Shown: positions 35,290-46,598, counted from the stretch's first letter. The stretch is 64,000 nucleotides of DNA from Platycnemis pennipes (GCA_933228895.1 OW121849.1:38348354-38412353); one strand, 5' to 3'. The notes: generated by a model from the letters alone, not told the origin. Numbers and translations: made by a program.

Positions 35290-36560
35290 TAATGCGGGGA
35301 GGGTTGAAAAACAAGTGGAGGGACAGGAGTTGGCTCGAAGGTGGGCCACGTTTCGTGGAAGGGTTGCACAAGGGAGAAAGTGAGGATGATGTAGGAAGGT
35401 TGGTTGGTCACGGGGGGTTGGTGGCAACCCTGTGGAATGGGTGGTGGAAATAAAGAGGACCGTAAAAGGGTTATCGCCTCGTACCTATTCGGACGGGGGC
35501 TGCGGAGGGGTAGGGCGTCTCTCTCCAGAGGAGAAGAACGGGTTGTAATTTCGTTCCGCCGCGGGCGAGATGCGAGATATAGAGGGAGGTGTGCCCCGGG
35601 GTCGGTGGAGACTTGGAAGCGGGAGGTTCTGTTTTATGTGTGCGGGCGCTCGGGGGGATGGGGGTGGGTCAGCGGAGGTCACGGAGAGGCGGGCGGGGCA
35701 CTCTGGGGGGTGAGTGGTGGTGGGAGGAAGGCTTGGGCGCTCGGTGTGTGATGTGGGCTTATCGCTAGGTCCGTGAAGAGTCGGCGGACCACGCTCGTGT
35801 GAGCTGGCGGGGAACTCGTGTGCGATCGGGCGGGGGGCGGAGGGAAGGGCGTTGTATCCGGCCCGAGGGTGGGATTTTTTCAAAGGGTCGGGAATCATAA
35901 GAGGGAGGTGGGGAGAGAAATATTTTCGGCGAGATGGGGTGGGAGGGAATGATTGAGGATCCTGTTGGCCCGGGGAAGCAAGATGTAAGACGCGGGAGAG
36001 GAACTCGTGGGGGGTGGGAAGAGGGATTCTTGGAGGGGTGTTGGTTAGGGCGGGTTAAGGGCTCGGGTGGTAGGTGGGAGGGAGAGATGAGGCGGTCGGG
36101 GAGGAGAGGAAATGGTGTTCTTGGGCGTGATGCGTGTTCGAAGGAGGAGCGAGTCCGGGGAGACCATCGGAAGCCCGGGGCTCGCCGGAGAGGGAAAAGA
36201 TCAAGGGGATTTTTTTGGCAGTGGTGTTAGGGTTTGGGGGGTCCGAGGTCAGGAATCACCTCCCTCACGGCATAGCCCGGATGACCGCTAGACATTCTTT
36301 ACGGCCCTCAATCAGGTGTGGTTAGGTAGCCCAGGGAGAGGGGGGATGGGTCGAACTTGAAAAATTGTTTCGGACGTGCAAAAAGGTTTGGCGGATCGGA
36401 AAGTTATGGATACGAATGATGTAATTTCTGGCATCGCCGAAGGGGCGAAGGCTTATGCCTGAGGATGGAGAAGGGGTGGGAGGAATTTAGGAAAGAGGGT
36501 GAAGGGGATGTGATTCCTTCCGCTTGTGTTTTTTTTGCTAGGGAGGGAGACTCGGGCTCG
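35290..36560. other. 1.3-kb purine-rich, G-rich island
   Basis: The longest strand-asymmetric tract of the window: the plus strand is dominated by G and A (GGGGG, GGAGG, GGTGGG). Several frames on both strands are open (35404-35751, 35485-35898 reverse, 35934-36230) with Arg/Gly or Pro/Ser/His low-complexity products. Many potential quadruplex tracts (for example 35650-35670). Not a gene on present evidence. Confidence 0.65.
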
Positions 36561-38855
36561 AGGAAGGTGAGAATGGATAAAGGGATGGGGAGATTTATCG
36601 GTGATGGTGAAAGATGTGATGTAAGTGGCCAAAGATAATGATTTTGGAGGTGAAAAAGATTTGAGACGAGAATAAAGCCTTGTTTACGTGATGCGAGGGA
36701 ATTGGTGGTCTCCGGATTTTATCTTCGTCGAATCGAGCGAAGTTTAAATAAGTTGACGTTTGTAGTCATTTATATCTGCCCTTGAATGATGCAGTTTTCT
36801 GTGCCGTTGCGTCCTCCAGTCCTTCATTTTCTCTGAAGAGTCTATTACTATATTTTCAATGCAAATGCATACAATCACGTGACTTGGTCACCGATCGGTT
36901 ATCGGATAAGCTAGCATCTGGCGCCGGACTTGTGGTCAAGTATGACTAACCCAGGTTCAAGTATGGCTGATGGCTCTGAGTACCCATAAGATCCGTGGCA
37001 TTCCGGGTACCTTAGCAGTCATGCATAAAGGATATGATTGGAATATTATTTCTCTCCACCAAAATAGAAGTATTGTAGTCATTAAACGAGATAGCCAAAA
37101 GTGAAACTCGGCAAACCAAAACTCTCTTAAGAAATCACTGAGGCTAGAGACTTAGGTGACTTTTCTTTGGCACCGATCACTGTTCTGAAAGAAAGAATTC
37201 TCCGGAGGCATGTGGAAAGATTTGTGTATTCAAAGCAGGGTTATTAAAAAAATGGGAGTATCATCAATGTTATTAAATAGTTATTATTTTACAGAATGGG
37301 AGGAATTAATTTCGTGTTCTAAATCCTAAACATAAGTGATTTGATTTTATTTCGAGAATCCAAAATCATTTTCCTGCATTACTATTTTCCTATTGTTCTG
37401 TGATAGTTGGGAATTTCCTGAAATTAGTCTCGAGGTAACGCGAGTGATCATAGTCCTAGGCTCTTTTCTCTTGAAGGTCATCATTGGAAGGACGTACTTA
37501 TTTCCAAACTCAAGATAGGTCATAATAGGTCTTCTCATTTTTATCTTTTTTCAAGGACAAAAGAAGCAACCCACAGCATAGGAAGCCTTTTTAAATGGCC
37601 TATTTAATGTTCTAGGGAGGTTAAATAAACAAATGGGACATCTCTTTCAGATACAATCCTGAGATAATTTCCATTACCATGAATTTTAACATGGTGTAGT
37701 AACTATGCCATCAAGAATTTAAAAACTTATTATTGCAGTATTTACTCTCCATTATCTTAGTTTCAATAGCTTCCTTTTGTTCATAGAGGTGAGGGAAGAG
37801 ATTTATCAATTATAAAGGTAGTAAATGTCTTTGAGTTGCATATGAACGCAGCACCCGAATGGCTTTTTCTAATTACAAATCTCCCTTCTCGCCCTCCCTA
37901 TCGCTTTATTTGCTGATAAACTCCCTCTGAGAGATGGTGCTATTGATTCCGTTGCCCTTATGGTCGGTATTATATATGCTCACAGGAGAGTAACTGCGCT
38001 ACTCGGTCGACAGGTGGAGTTTTATTGCCCTGATTATCTGTTTCGCTCCATCGCCTGAGCTCCCTCTTTTATGGTTAGCGACCCAAGACGTAGTCGAGTA
38101 CTAGGTGCTGCATACTTATCTGAAATATCTGTTTTCGAAGGAGTCTTGGAAGTGTTATGCGCACGAAATCATCAGTTGGTAAAAGTTCGCAAACTTAGGT
38201 GCACTAGCATTTATATGGTGCCACTAGTTCCCTTCGAAATGTGTCAGTAATATCTTCTAATTCCTTTTCTAACCAGACTTAAAAGTGTGAAACTAACATG
38301 GGAAGACAGTTCTTAAGTCTTAATTGAATTTACTGCTGACTATAAATTTTATAAGCGCCTTCGGCCTTCTTCGAAAGTTTGCTTACTTAAAAAGGGCTTC
38401 TAAATCAGTTGTGCAAAGTATTCGACAGGAAACTAAGCCTACTCTTCATGCAAGAAACTCCTTTTAATTTCGCTTTGAGGAGTTTTTCTTGGCCGTAGTC
38501 CTTTAATGTACTTATCTTAGTATTTTAGATGGAAATTGAATAAATGTCGAATGATACTCTTAAGGTAGTGTATCATAGATTTAAAAAGCTGTTTAAATTT
38601 TAATGCGCCCTATATTTTTTGCCAAAGTAACAAGACGTGATGAAGTGTATTCTAAAGTTAAAAAGTGAAGGAAATCATTTTGTGTTGCTCTAGTTGCTGG
38701 TTCATAGGAATGGTATTCGTTGGAATGTACGGAAAAATGCCAAGGCTCGAAATAAAAGCGCACCGAGTCGTAATTAAAATCTTAAAGCCGACTCCTCCTG
38801 TACTCCCGACTCCGATGTAGGCCATAGATCGTGCAAAGTAGGAGAAGTACTCCGG
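36561..38855. other. Mostly AT-rich unique sequence
   Basis: No gene recognised. A possible tRNA-like head lies at 36915-36965 (CCCAGGTTCAAGTATGG resembling a B box), too weak to call. Confidence 0.4.
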
Positions 38856-38859
38856 GTCG

Positions 38860-39560
38860 TAACGGTTTATTTCTCTGGATCCCCTTGATTGCTCGGGGAC
38901 GGGTGCAGGGAGGGCCGTCGGCGGCGAGAGTGCATGAAACGCATCGCCCGGTAATGAGCCGCCCGCTTTTAATTATCGCGATGCTATCCGAGTGGTCTGC
39001 GGGGACGAGACGGCGGCGGCGCGCCGTGTGCGGTGAGTTGGGAGTGTGTGGGCAGCGGTCACCGAGGTGACCGTGGGCCCTCCAGACCCCTTCGCCCCGG
39101 GATAGGGTGGGGAAGGGGGTGGTTAAAAGTGGGAGGGTGTGTTCGAGATGGGAAGAAGAGGCAGGCGATCGGGATATGGGAACCGGGTGGGTCGTGTCGG
39201 GGCCGCGCAGCAGTTTAAAGCGAGAAGGAGGGCGCTGGGGGAAGACCGGCGACGGTGCTTGAGTCAGGCGCTGGGCGTACATCACGTCTGGTAGCCGTGT
39301 ACTCGGTCCATGTCCCGTGGATTATGCCCTGCGCCCCACCTCGATCACCCAACGACAGTCTACACCACGGCGGGCTCCCCGCCCGCCACAGTGCCCGCTG
39401 GTCTCCTATCCCTTCCGCGTAAGGCGTCCTGTTATTCTTTTTTCAAAGGACACGATCGGCGTCCATCGCCTCGTACCGTTCCTCCTTCGTCCCCCTTCCC
39501 AACGACTCGCTTTCTTTATCACGCAGCCCCGTGATGTACACGGGGGATGAGCTCGGCTCG
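38860..39560. promoter_or_regulatory. CpG-rich block
   Basis: CpG-dense (CGGCGGCGGCGCGCCG near 39011) and unlike the flanks. Contains the 18-bp palindrome CGGTCACC-GA-GGTGACCG at 39056-39073. Open frames on both strands (38782-39285 reverse; 38831-39550 forward) are GC-driven. It may be a regulatory or promoter-associated block of a gene outside the window. Confidence 0.3.
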
Positions 39561-41425
39561 GCGGTGGCTGGGTAGCTCGGAAATAAACCCAACCATATAA
39601 ATATCGCCCGTTTTATCGTCACGGAAGAAAGTTTTTCGGAGGGGCTTCCAAAGTTTAGGTTGCGAATGCACGCGATTTCATTAACTTTTATGGCTCGGTT
39701 TTTATGAAACCTCACTGGTTTCTATTAAAAGTTTTGAATTATGACTGGCGTGGCATTGGACATTAATGATACCGAATCGTGCCCCGGTTAGTTATTAAAT
39801 TGATTAAAGCCGCTTCAGATCCCTGTTTTATGTCTTTGCTTTGCTCTTTCATCATTTAAAGCATTTACTTGCGAACGTTTTCGACACCAGGAATAATTAA
39901 TCCTACATGCCTGGGTATTTTTTTAATTCTTCTCTTTTATACGTGTCCGCGGTTCTGAAAAAAACACTAATTTCATCTTCTGATTCGCGTTCTCACGGTG
40001 TAGTTCGCAGCCACCATTACAGTTGGGAACTCGGTGCTGAATATTTTAGCCATTTGCATGCGAAAACTCCCCACTCCCGGTAATGCCATAAATTTTTTAC
40101 TGAAAAGAATGACCAAACATGCCGTGGCCATAGCTTTGCCTTCGTTTCCTTTGAACGTTCTCGATTTGTAAGCGAGATATGCCTCCACCAGCCCTCCAGC
40201 TTCGCCTGAGCGCGGGAAGACTCTTAACCCTCTACGGCAGTAATGACGTACTATCCTCATGAATAAAGTCCGGCTGAAGCTAAGGAGAGAGAAAGAGATG
40301 GCTATCGCATGTCTTCTCGTGAGACGGTTGCTGTTCGCAAGCCTCGCCAAGGTTTAGGCTTTCATCCAGTCTTACCGATGAGGAATGGGATCCGTCCGAG
40401 TTAGTACCAGCTCGAGATTTAGCATTAGGCTAAAATGAATGACCGCGTTAGTTTGGCACGAATCTGCATAATATTTACACCGTACGTTAAATTCAACATG
40501 CATGAACAAAAAGAAGCGGAGAAATGAATGCTAGTCTTGTCCATTTATGCAAACAGTAAGAGTAACAAATATTTTTTTCTCAGTGAATGGTTTATTTTAG
40601 GTTTACGGAAATTCCCCTGACTATGTTAACATCCCTCAAGCCGTCTTCGCTTGATCTAAGAATAACCTAATCTCAAATTTACCCCTTAATTTAAGGAGGA
40701 GTCGCAATGATTTTGTTTTCATCTAGAATCATTGGGTCATGATTCTTCCCTTAAATTTTACTGCGACATAGTTATAATTTTTCAACAAGAGACTCAACTA
40801 TCATTTTGATGATTCAATCGCTGTCTGTAACTTCAATTTTTAAGAATCTTTGTTATTCAAGCAGAAAAGGCAACAGCATGCTTGCGAGTATGAAGAAAAA
40901 AGAAATAGTAAGGTATTGTTGATTTAACCAGGAGCTACTTTTCTATTTTATGTGCCACGTCTACTTATTTTTCTAACACATCAAAGTGATAGCCAAGTAG
41001 TAGTACGTGGTTTATGTGTACGGATGGGACGTTTGTCCACTTCCATCGAACCCATGCATTTATTTTGTTTCGAAGAGAGATCTAAAAAACCGGAGTGCTG
41101 TGCTTTGAAGGTTAGTTTATTAAGGCAGAAATCTAATCATCGAGTTTTTGTAAGGATTGGGCTCTCGGGGCTCACGTCTACGTGCAACTTAAAATCCCAT
41201 TCATTCCGCGATGAGCACTGAAGTTATTATGGTGCCCGTAAACGAAATCGATATCCAATTATAAATTACGACCCCAATTCGATTGTATCTCTGTCTCCCT
41301 AGCGGAGAATCAATGGGCTACCAGTCCGGAGCCGAGGAGAATATGGCATTGGACGGGGAGCCGCGGCTCGATATAATAAGCTCCCTTTCCCTGTGTGTGC
41401 AGTTTATCGCATTTCATCGCGTGGC
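39561..41425. other. Unique CpG-normal then AT-rich sequence
   Basis: 39561-40400 is non-repetitive with balanced composition and ATTA-type motifs, and could be cis-regulatory. A 125-codon reverse frame at 39973-40350 is complex in composition but shows no domain I know. 40400-41280 is AT-rich. Confidence 0.35.
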
Positions 41426-41429
41426 CCTC

Positions 41430-41600
41430 TTTCGATTCCACTTCCCATTCTCCTCCCATTCCACCCCATACCCAATCCTTTCCACACCGCTTCACTTCGT
41501 CGCCGACTCCCTTTTCTCTCCCCTTCACAATTGCCTTCCTATTTTTCCTCTTTTCATCTCGGTCTCATCTTCGCTCGCGAAGTTTAGCTCAAAATAATAT
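41430..41600. other. Polypyrimidine stretch
   Basis: C/T-rich on plus. Three overlapping forward frames are compositional artefacts. Confidence 0.55.
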
Positions 41601-41944
41601 CTTCTCCTGATTTTCCCTCAATAGCGCTGGCTTTTGGGTGTTCTACTTTTATGTTATCAAGCCACTTACGCGAGATAATGTTGTTACTGATGCAGGAGCA
41701 ATGAAAATATTTGGGTTCTGGGCGGACACCACTTGTCTCTGCACTTCAAGGGAATGGCATCCATTCATAAAAATGCCCTCTGCCGGGAATTAATGGAGTG
41801 CACGATCCTTCATGTTGTGTGCGAAAACTGTTTTCCTCAATAGATATTCCTCCAGACATTCTGACCTAGTATTGAGGCTCTCCATAGATATCATATATGT
41901 TTTTTCCTTGTTTTCTATTTTTGTGCATCATGTGGGGTGATGTG
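41601..41944. other. Unique spacer
   Basis: Nothing recognised. Confidence 0.4.
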
Positions 41945-42010
41945 TGCTATCCCAGTGGGTAGAGTGTTGAGTTGATAACCGGTAGTCCCCGGGTTCGAAC
42001 CTGAGAATGG
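41945..42010 (+). repeat. tRNA-like SINE head
   Basis: TATCCCAGTGGGTAGAGTGT resembles a tRNA D-arm/A box and CCCGGGTTCGAACC is a near-perfect B box, at tRNA-like spacing. There is no clear paired acceptor stem and no 3' CCA, so I prefer a SINE head or tRNA pseudogene over a functional tRNA. Confidence 0.5.
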
Positions 42011-42560
42011 TCTTTGGATATGCCCCACCAAAACTATATTCTCTTATTTTATGTCTTCAACTCTTTCAGAAAAACAACAGGAGGTGTTAGGAAATGAACT
42101 GATAGTATTTGGTGAAATCTTTCCTCACCATGCGGGTCAAACTTGGTGGAACATAACCTTACTATCCAGATGAAATTGGCAGCACATGACCGTACCTTCA
42201 TCACTTTTTCTAAAAGTCAAACTTCTCATTCTTAATGGCATACTGATTCAGGTCTTACAAATTTGATGAAGTCATAGGCCAAGACACAAAAATGTATTAC
42301 AGTAAACTCAAATACCTTTGACTTGTCCTATCATCAGTGAAATTAAAATCGGTGGTGGTTGTTTTGATACATGAACTTGTTATTCCTGAAAAATTCTGCA
42401 CCATTATGTACGGAACCTATTTTTCAATATTTTTGAAATTTCCATTAGCACAATAACAAAACCGTTTAGCTCTGCCTGAACCTATCAAGCAGACGATCAT
42501 ATTTCGGAATGCTGCCTATGATGTATGAAAAAACGTATAATTTCAAAAGATGTTATTCAG
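42011..42560. other. AT-rich sequence, possibly SINE body
   Basis: Follows the tRNA-like head. No body similarity to other copies in the window was seen. Confidence 0.35.
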
Positions 42561-42592
42561 AACTGGTTTCGTCGAATAGTCGACATAATCAG
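42561..42592 (-). ncRNA. Hairpin motif CTGANNATG-stem-GAAAC, minus
   Basis: On the minus strand: CTGATTAT, then a perfect 5-bp stem GTCGA-CTAT-TCGAC, then GAAAC CAGTT. The same layout occurs at 43201-43225 and 59764-59791, with different but still pairing stem bases. It resembles the hammerhead core (CUGANGA, stem II, GAAA) but position 6 of the core differs and one extra base precedes the stem. I call it a candidate structured RNA element of a repeat, not a proven ribozyme. Confidence 0.35.
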
Positions 42593-43110
42593 ATAGAAAC
42601 ATAAACTCCTTGGACTTATAAAGTCAATGCCTAAAACAGGGTGTGAGAAATGTGGTAGGAAAAGAGAGGGGGAGAATGGGGTGAAAATTGAGGGGAGGTG
42701 GGAAAGGAGATCGTTGGGAAGTGAAACTGAACGAAGTAGGGGGGGGGGGTTACATTGAGGAACTGCTGTGTTCAAATTGAGGGAAAAGGAAGGAAGTTGA
42801 GGTTTGGCACAAGGAAAAATCTAGGAGAGGAGAACGCCTCTCAAAAATGTTGCCATCCATCAATTTCTTCCACCTGGCGCAGCATTTTACTATCACGAAC
42901 TGCTCCCAGGCGTGGAGCCTCCTTCCCTCGGCTTCCTGGTGGAAGGTCTCAGTGGCAAGTTCACTCATGTGGTCCTCCTCTTAGAATGCTGCTTATTATC
43001 ATTTTTGTATAATGTTCATTTCTGATGGATGCATCCTGTAAGTAGAGTTTCAGTGACACACTCGAATCTAGACTCATTTCTTCCAAAAGGGCAAGAGATC
43101 AACATGTAAG
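42593..43110. other. Purine-rich patch and unique DNA
   Basis: G/A-rich at 42650-42750 ending in G11 (42739-42749). Otherwise nothing recognised. Confidence 0.45.
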
Positions 43111-43382
43111 AAGATAGTAATTGATAAGACACAAGATATAGCACTTATTCCACCAGCACTTATTCCTATATACCGCTTTCTTGACTCATTATTTTTGTAC
43201 CTGATAATGGCTTAACCGCTGAAACGCGTTGTATTACTAATAAAAACCTGTGGAATAAGTGCTATATCTTGTGTTATAAGAGTGTCTTGATTATCGCGTA
43301 GGTTAAAACCTGTGGGATAAGTTCTATATCATGATAGCATTCCACTACGTCTCCCGGACACAGTTACGTTAAGATAGTAATT
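43111..43382 (+). mobile_element. 248-bp retroposon-like insertion with 12-bp TSD
   Basis: AAGATAGTAATT at 43111-43122 and 43371-43382 flanks an insert of 248 bp (43123-43370). Inside is a perfect 25-bp inverted repeat: 43129-43153 (ACACAAGATATAGCAC...) against 43250-43274. A 62-bp-spaced direct repeat also lies inside (AAAACCTGTGGAATAAG at 43243, AAAACCTGTGGGATAAG at 43305). Between the inverted arms is CCTGATAATGGCTTAACCGC then TGAAACGCG, the hairpin motif also found at 42561-42592 and 59764-59791. No coding capacity. A 12-bp duplication fits retroposition or Penelope-type insertion better than most cut-and-paste transposons. Family unknown to me. Confidence 0.7.
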
Positions 43383-43516
43383 CTCCAATTCCAACTTACC
43401 ATTTTTGCAATATATAATGAAAACGTCTTAGCATAAAGATGATATTTATTTCTGGAAAACTTTACACCATACCATTAAAAATCTTTTTTTTACATAGAAT
43501 TCACTCGAGCAATTTT

Positions 43517-43725
43517 GGCGGCGTGTTTTGTTACAATCAAGCATTCATTTTTGCCTAAACCAGTCAAATTGTAAGTTTTCATAATATATTTGGTTAGCTA
43601 TCGTATCAAGTAGAAAAAATTTTTTCAGTTGTAGTTTACCAAACGCGACACCGATGAGGGAGAGAAATACAGCGTGAAGAGTAACTTTACCTTCTGGAGA
43701 GATTATTCAACCTGACGGGATAGTG
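43517..43725 (+). repeat. Dispersed repeat, copy A
   Basis: This stretch (GGCGGCGTGTTTTGTTACA to CCTGACGGGATAGTG) aligns end to end with 44418-44622, with roughly one substitution in five or six positions and a few small gaps. No coding content, no TIR or poly-A visible. Unrecognised family. Confidence 0.85.
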
Positions 43726-44147
43726 CAGGATGCATATCCCTTTAGGAACAGAAGCGAACACATGGAGGTGACTTAATCCCGCTGGAGTCGGACAAACTGT
43801 CAATGATTTGATGAATCATAATAGGTTTTCGTTCGTGTACATGCTATTATGCCTTTCCCCTTGTGTAGTGTGCTTAATTCTGTCAGCAAGAAGATCCGAG
43901 GTAGCGGAGGATGGTTCTCAAAGGCAGAGTTGGTAGAGAGGAGTCCGTATGACTTAACCTACTGTAATTAAGGGTCAGGCCAATCCATCAATCCAGCAAT
44001 CTCCCGATCCAGCGTGATTGCTTTCCTTTACCACCCCTTCCTCCCCAAACTTCCATTTCATATCCCCTTCGCTTTTTGTCCTCGACCCCTTCCATGGCGG
44101 CTCCTATCCAAAATCGCTCCAACCCCTTCATGTGGAAAGCACCGCGA
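43726..44147. other. Spacer between the repeat copies
   Basis: Includes a pyrimidine-rich patch at 43990-44110. No gene. Confidence 0.4.
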
Positions 44148-44195
44148 GTGTGACTGGCAGGGGGTGAGTCCTCATCAGCCACACGCCTTCCATTA
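44148..44195 (-). repeat. LINE 3'-UTR fragment, minus
   Basis: GTGTGACTGGCAGGGGGTGA then GTCCTCATCAGCCACACGC resembles plus-strand 26747-26790 (GTGTGTGGCAGGGGGTGA, ATTCTCACCAAACATACAC). Confidence 0.5.
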
Positions 44196-44417
44196 CACTA
44201 TCAGGAAAAATGAAGTCAACTTTTAAAGCACTTATTAGTGGGATATGTGGGAGTAAATATCAATGCATAGAATTACTTTTAAAACTATTTCCTGCACCAG
44301 AGAGGTCCTGTTTTATTTGCTATTATTATGTGTAAGGTTAGAGACTCCACAAAGTTGCCATACTAATAATTTTTACAACGGATGATGTTGGACAAATTTA
44401 CTATTCCACATTAACAA
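44196..44417. other. AT-rich spacer
   Basis: Faint similarity to 43385-43516 suggests the duplicated unit may start earlier than the clear 0.2-kb core. Confidence 0.3.
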
Positions 44418-44622
44418 GCGGCGTTTTTTGTTACAGTAAAGCATTAATTTTTGCCTAAATCAATCATATTGTATGCTTTCATGACATATTTGGGTAGCTG
44501 TCATATCAAGTAGAAACATATTTTTATGTTGTGGCGTACCATACGCAACACCGTGAAGGGAGGCAAATACAGCGTGAAAGGTAAATTTACCTGGAGGGAT
44601 TATTCAGCCTGACGGGATAGTG
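44418..44622 (+). repeat. Dispersed repeat, copy B
   Basis: Diverged copy of 43517-43725 in the same orientation about 900 bp downstream. Shared blocks include TTTTTGCCTAAA, TATCAAGTAGAAA, AAATACAGCGTGAA and CCTGACGGGATAGTG. Confidence 0.85.
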
Positions 44623-45265
44623 TCCTTTCCGAAAGGGGGGATGATTACTCCCATCCAACTGTCTTTCACTTGGTATTTAACTGCTCGAAAAAATCAAATG
44701 TCTTGACGGAATGTGCAAAATTTGTTCAACTCCTTAGGCTTGCGCCGAGACGTATTGAAAACATGCGTACGCATTTATAATGCGTCTAAGCCCGATCGTA
44801 CATATTCTTCATCATCACTTGTCATCGGTGTTTAGATTGATCGGATGCAGTCTCCACTTGATTCTCCACTGTTCATGATGTGGCGGTAGCATCATGCGAC
44901 ATATCATCTTCAATAAATTTGAAAAACTCATCTTAAGGATATTTTGTGTATGAGAAGAGAGATTTAAAGAGCGTGAAATACGTTAACCCCATGACATATC
45001 GACGAATCATGCACACATGCAATCAGTTTTACGATCGCTTCTAAAGGGTGTCCAATATGCATTTATATGGAATAAATAGTGTAAATAAATATTTGCAGGT
45101 TGAATTGAATTTTACTTCGACCTTCAAACTGATCGAAAGGAAAGCACCGTGTTCAGCGTGTATCATTACATGCTCCGGAGTGCGTCGCTGCGTCCAAATC
45201 AGCAGAATGGGCTTGCCTGCTTGACCGCTCGAGGGTTGGCATCATTCCTCTAGCCGTCAATTTGA
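44623..45265. other. Unique sequence
   Basis: Nothing recognised. Confidence 0.4.
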
Positions 45266-45269
45266 CACA

Positions 45270-45600
45270 TTTCATACCCTTCCTCGCGCTGCCGGTCGCG
45301 ACCCTATTCCATCTCCCCCTCCCTAGTGCCCTAGCCCTCCCACATACCCTCCACCCACCCCCTTGCCTCTCGTCTCTTCGTCCATTTATCTCCACTTCTC
45401 CCGCCATCCGTCTCGACCCCGCCTCCCACAACAATCAGTCTCAATTTCGCCTCCGTCCATTCGTGATGGAGACGCCGTGGTTAGCGGTGGCGTGGCCATC
45501 TTTCTTCGGGACTCTCTCTCTCTCCACGGATGGGGTTTCGTTTTATTCCTCCCCATGAGAGGCTGCCGAATTTACCCTCGGTGAAGTCTCCGGTGATTTT
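45270..45600. other. Pyrimidine-rich stretch
   Basis: C/T-rich on plus. The open frames 45262-45584 are Ser/Pro/Leu-rich and are rejected as genes. Confidence 0.5.
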
Positions 45601-45609
45601 CTACCGGGT

Positions 45610-46598
45610 AAAATAAGGTGCATAAAAACCAAGTAGCGGTGATAAAATCTGGACCCAGCTGTGAAGAAGCAAGAGTAAGGAAAGGAGTGAGACAAGGCTA
45701 TGCCCTGCCCCCCGTAATTTTTAATGTTTAGATCGAGAGAGCCATCAATGAAGTCAAGGAGAAGTGTTCTGGAGTGAACATCCACGGAGAAACAATCAGT
45801 ATGCTACGATTCGCTGGCGACATAGCTTTCATAGCAGAGACAGAGAGGGAGCTTAATAAGATGCTAACAACCATGGAAAGGACAATTGCCATACATCAGC
45901 TGAAGATCAGTAAGAAGAAAACTAAGATATTAGTGTGCAGCAAGAGAGAGGAGGCCAAAACCATCGTTATACTAGGAAAACAGAAACTGTAAGAGGTGAA
46001 AGAGTTCTGTTACCTGTGAAGCAGAGTAACCAACGATGGTTGGCAAGAAAGAAATAGTGAGTAGAATAGCCCAGGCAAAAAGGGTATTCTATCTTAAGAA
46101 GAATCTACTTACAGCTGGAAATACAAGCGTAGAAGTAAGGAAACAATTGATCAGAATATACATCTGGAGCATGTTTCTTTACGGCAGTGAGGCATGAACG
46201 ATGACAGCAGCGGAGAAGAAAAGGGTAGAAGCATTTGAAATGTGGTGTTACAGAAGAATGCTGAAGATTAAATGGATCGACCGAGTGAAAAGTGAAGAAG
46301 TCTTAAGAAGAGTGGAATAAAGGAGAAGTCGGCTGAAAACTATAAAAAGAAGACGGGGCAACCTAATCGGCCACATCTTAAGACACGATGGCCTGATGAA
46401 AACAATTGTCGAAGGAAGAGTGAACAGGAAGAATGGAAAAGGCAGGCCTCATATGAGTTACATAGAACAGTTTGTATAGGACGTGAAAGAGAGGAACTAC
46501 GTTAATATGAAGTGGTTGGCCGATAGAAGAATCGAGTGGAGGGCTGCGTCAAACCAATCCTAGGATTGCTGACCCTTGATGATGATGAAAATAAGGTG
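45610..46598 (+). mobile_element. 5'-truncated LINE (RTE/BovB-like) with 11-bp TSD
   Basis: AAAATAAGGTG at 45610-45620 and 46588-46598 brackets a 967-bp insert, the mark of target-primed reverse transcription. It starts inside the reverse transcriptase (KNQVAVIK, then RKGVRQGYALPPVIFNV). It continues with LRFAGDIAFIAETERELNKM, LKISKKKTKILV, EVKEFCYL, FLYGSEA, FEMWCYRRMLKI, RHDGLMKTI and WRAASNQS, and ends in TTGATGATGATG. The YxDD-type motif (normally FADD) reads FAGD at about 45810-45821, so one catalytic aspartate is lost. There are in-frame stops (for example TAG at 45729-45731) and later frameshifts. Endonuclease and N-terminal RT are missing. Dead copy of the same family as 20320-20960 and 23383-23721. 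Confidence 0.92.

Noticed and set aside
36915..36965. Possible tRNA-like SINE head
   Set aside because: Only a B box-like CCAGGTTCAAGTATGG stands out; no convincing A box or sister copy.
41945..42010. Functional tRNA gene
   Set aside because: Promoter boxes are good but the acceptor stem does not pair and the anticodon arm is irregular, so it is kept only as a SINE head.
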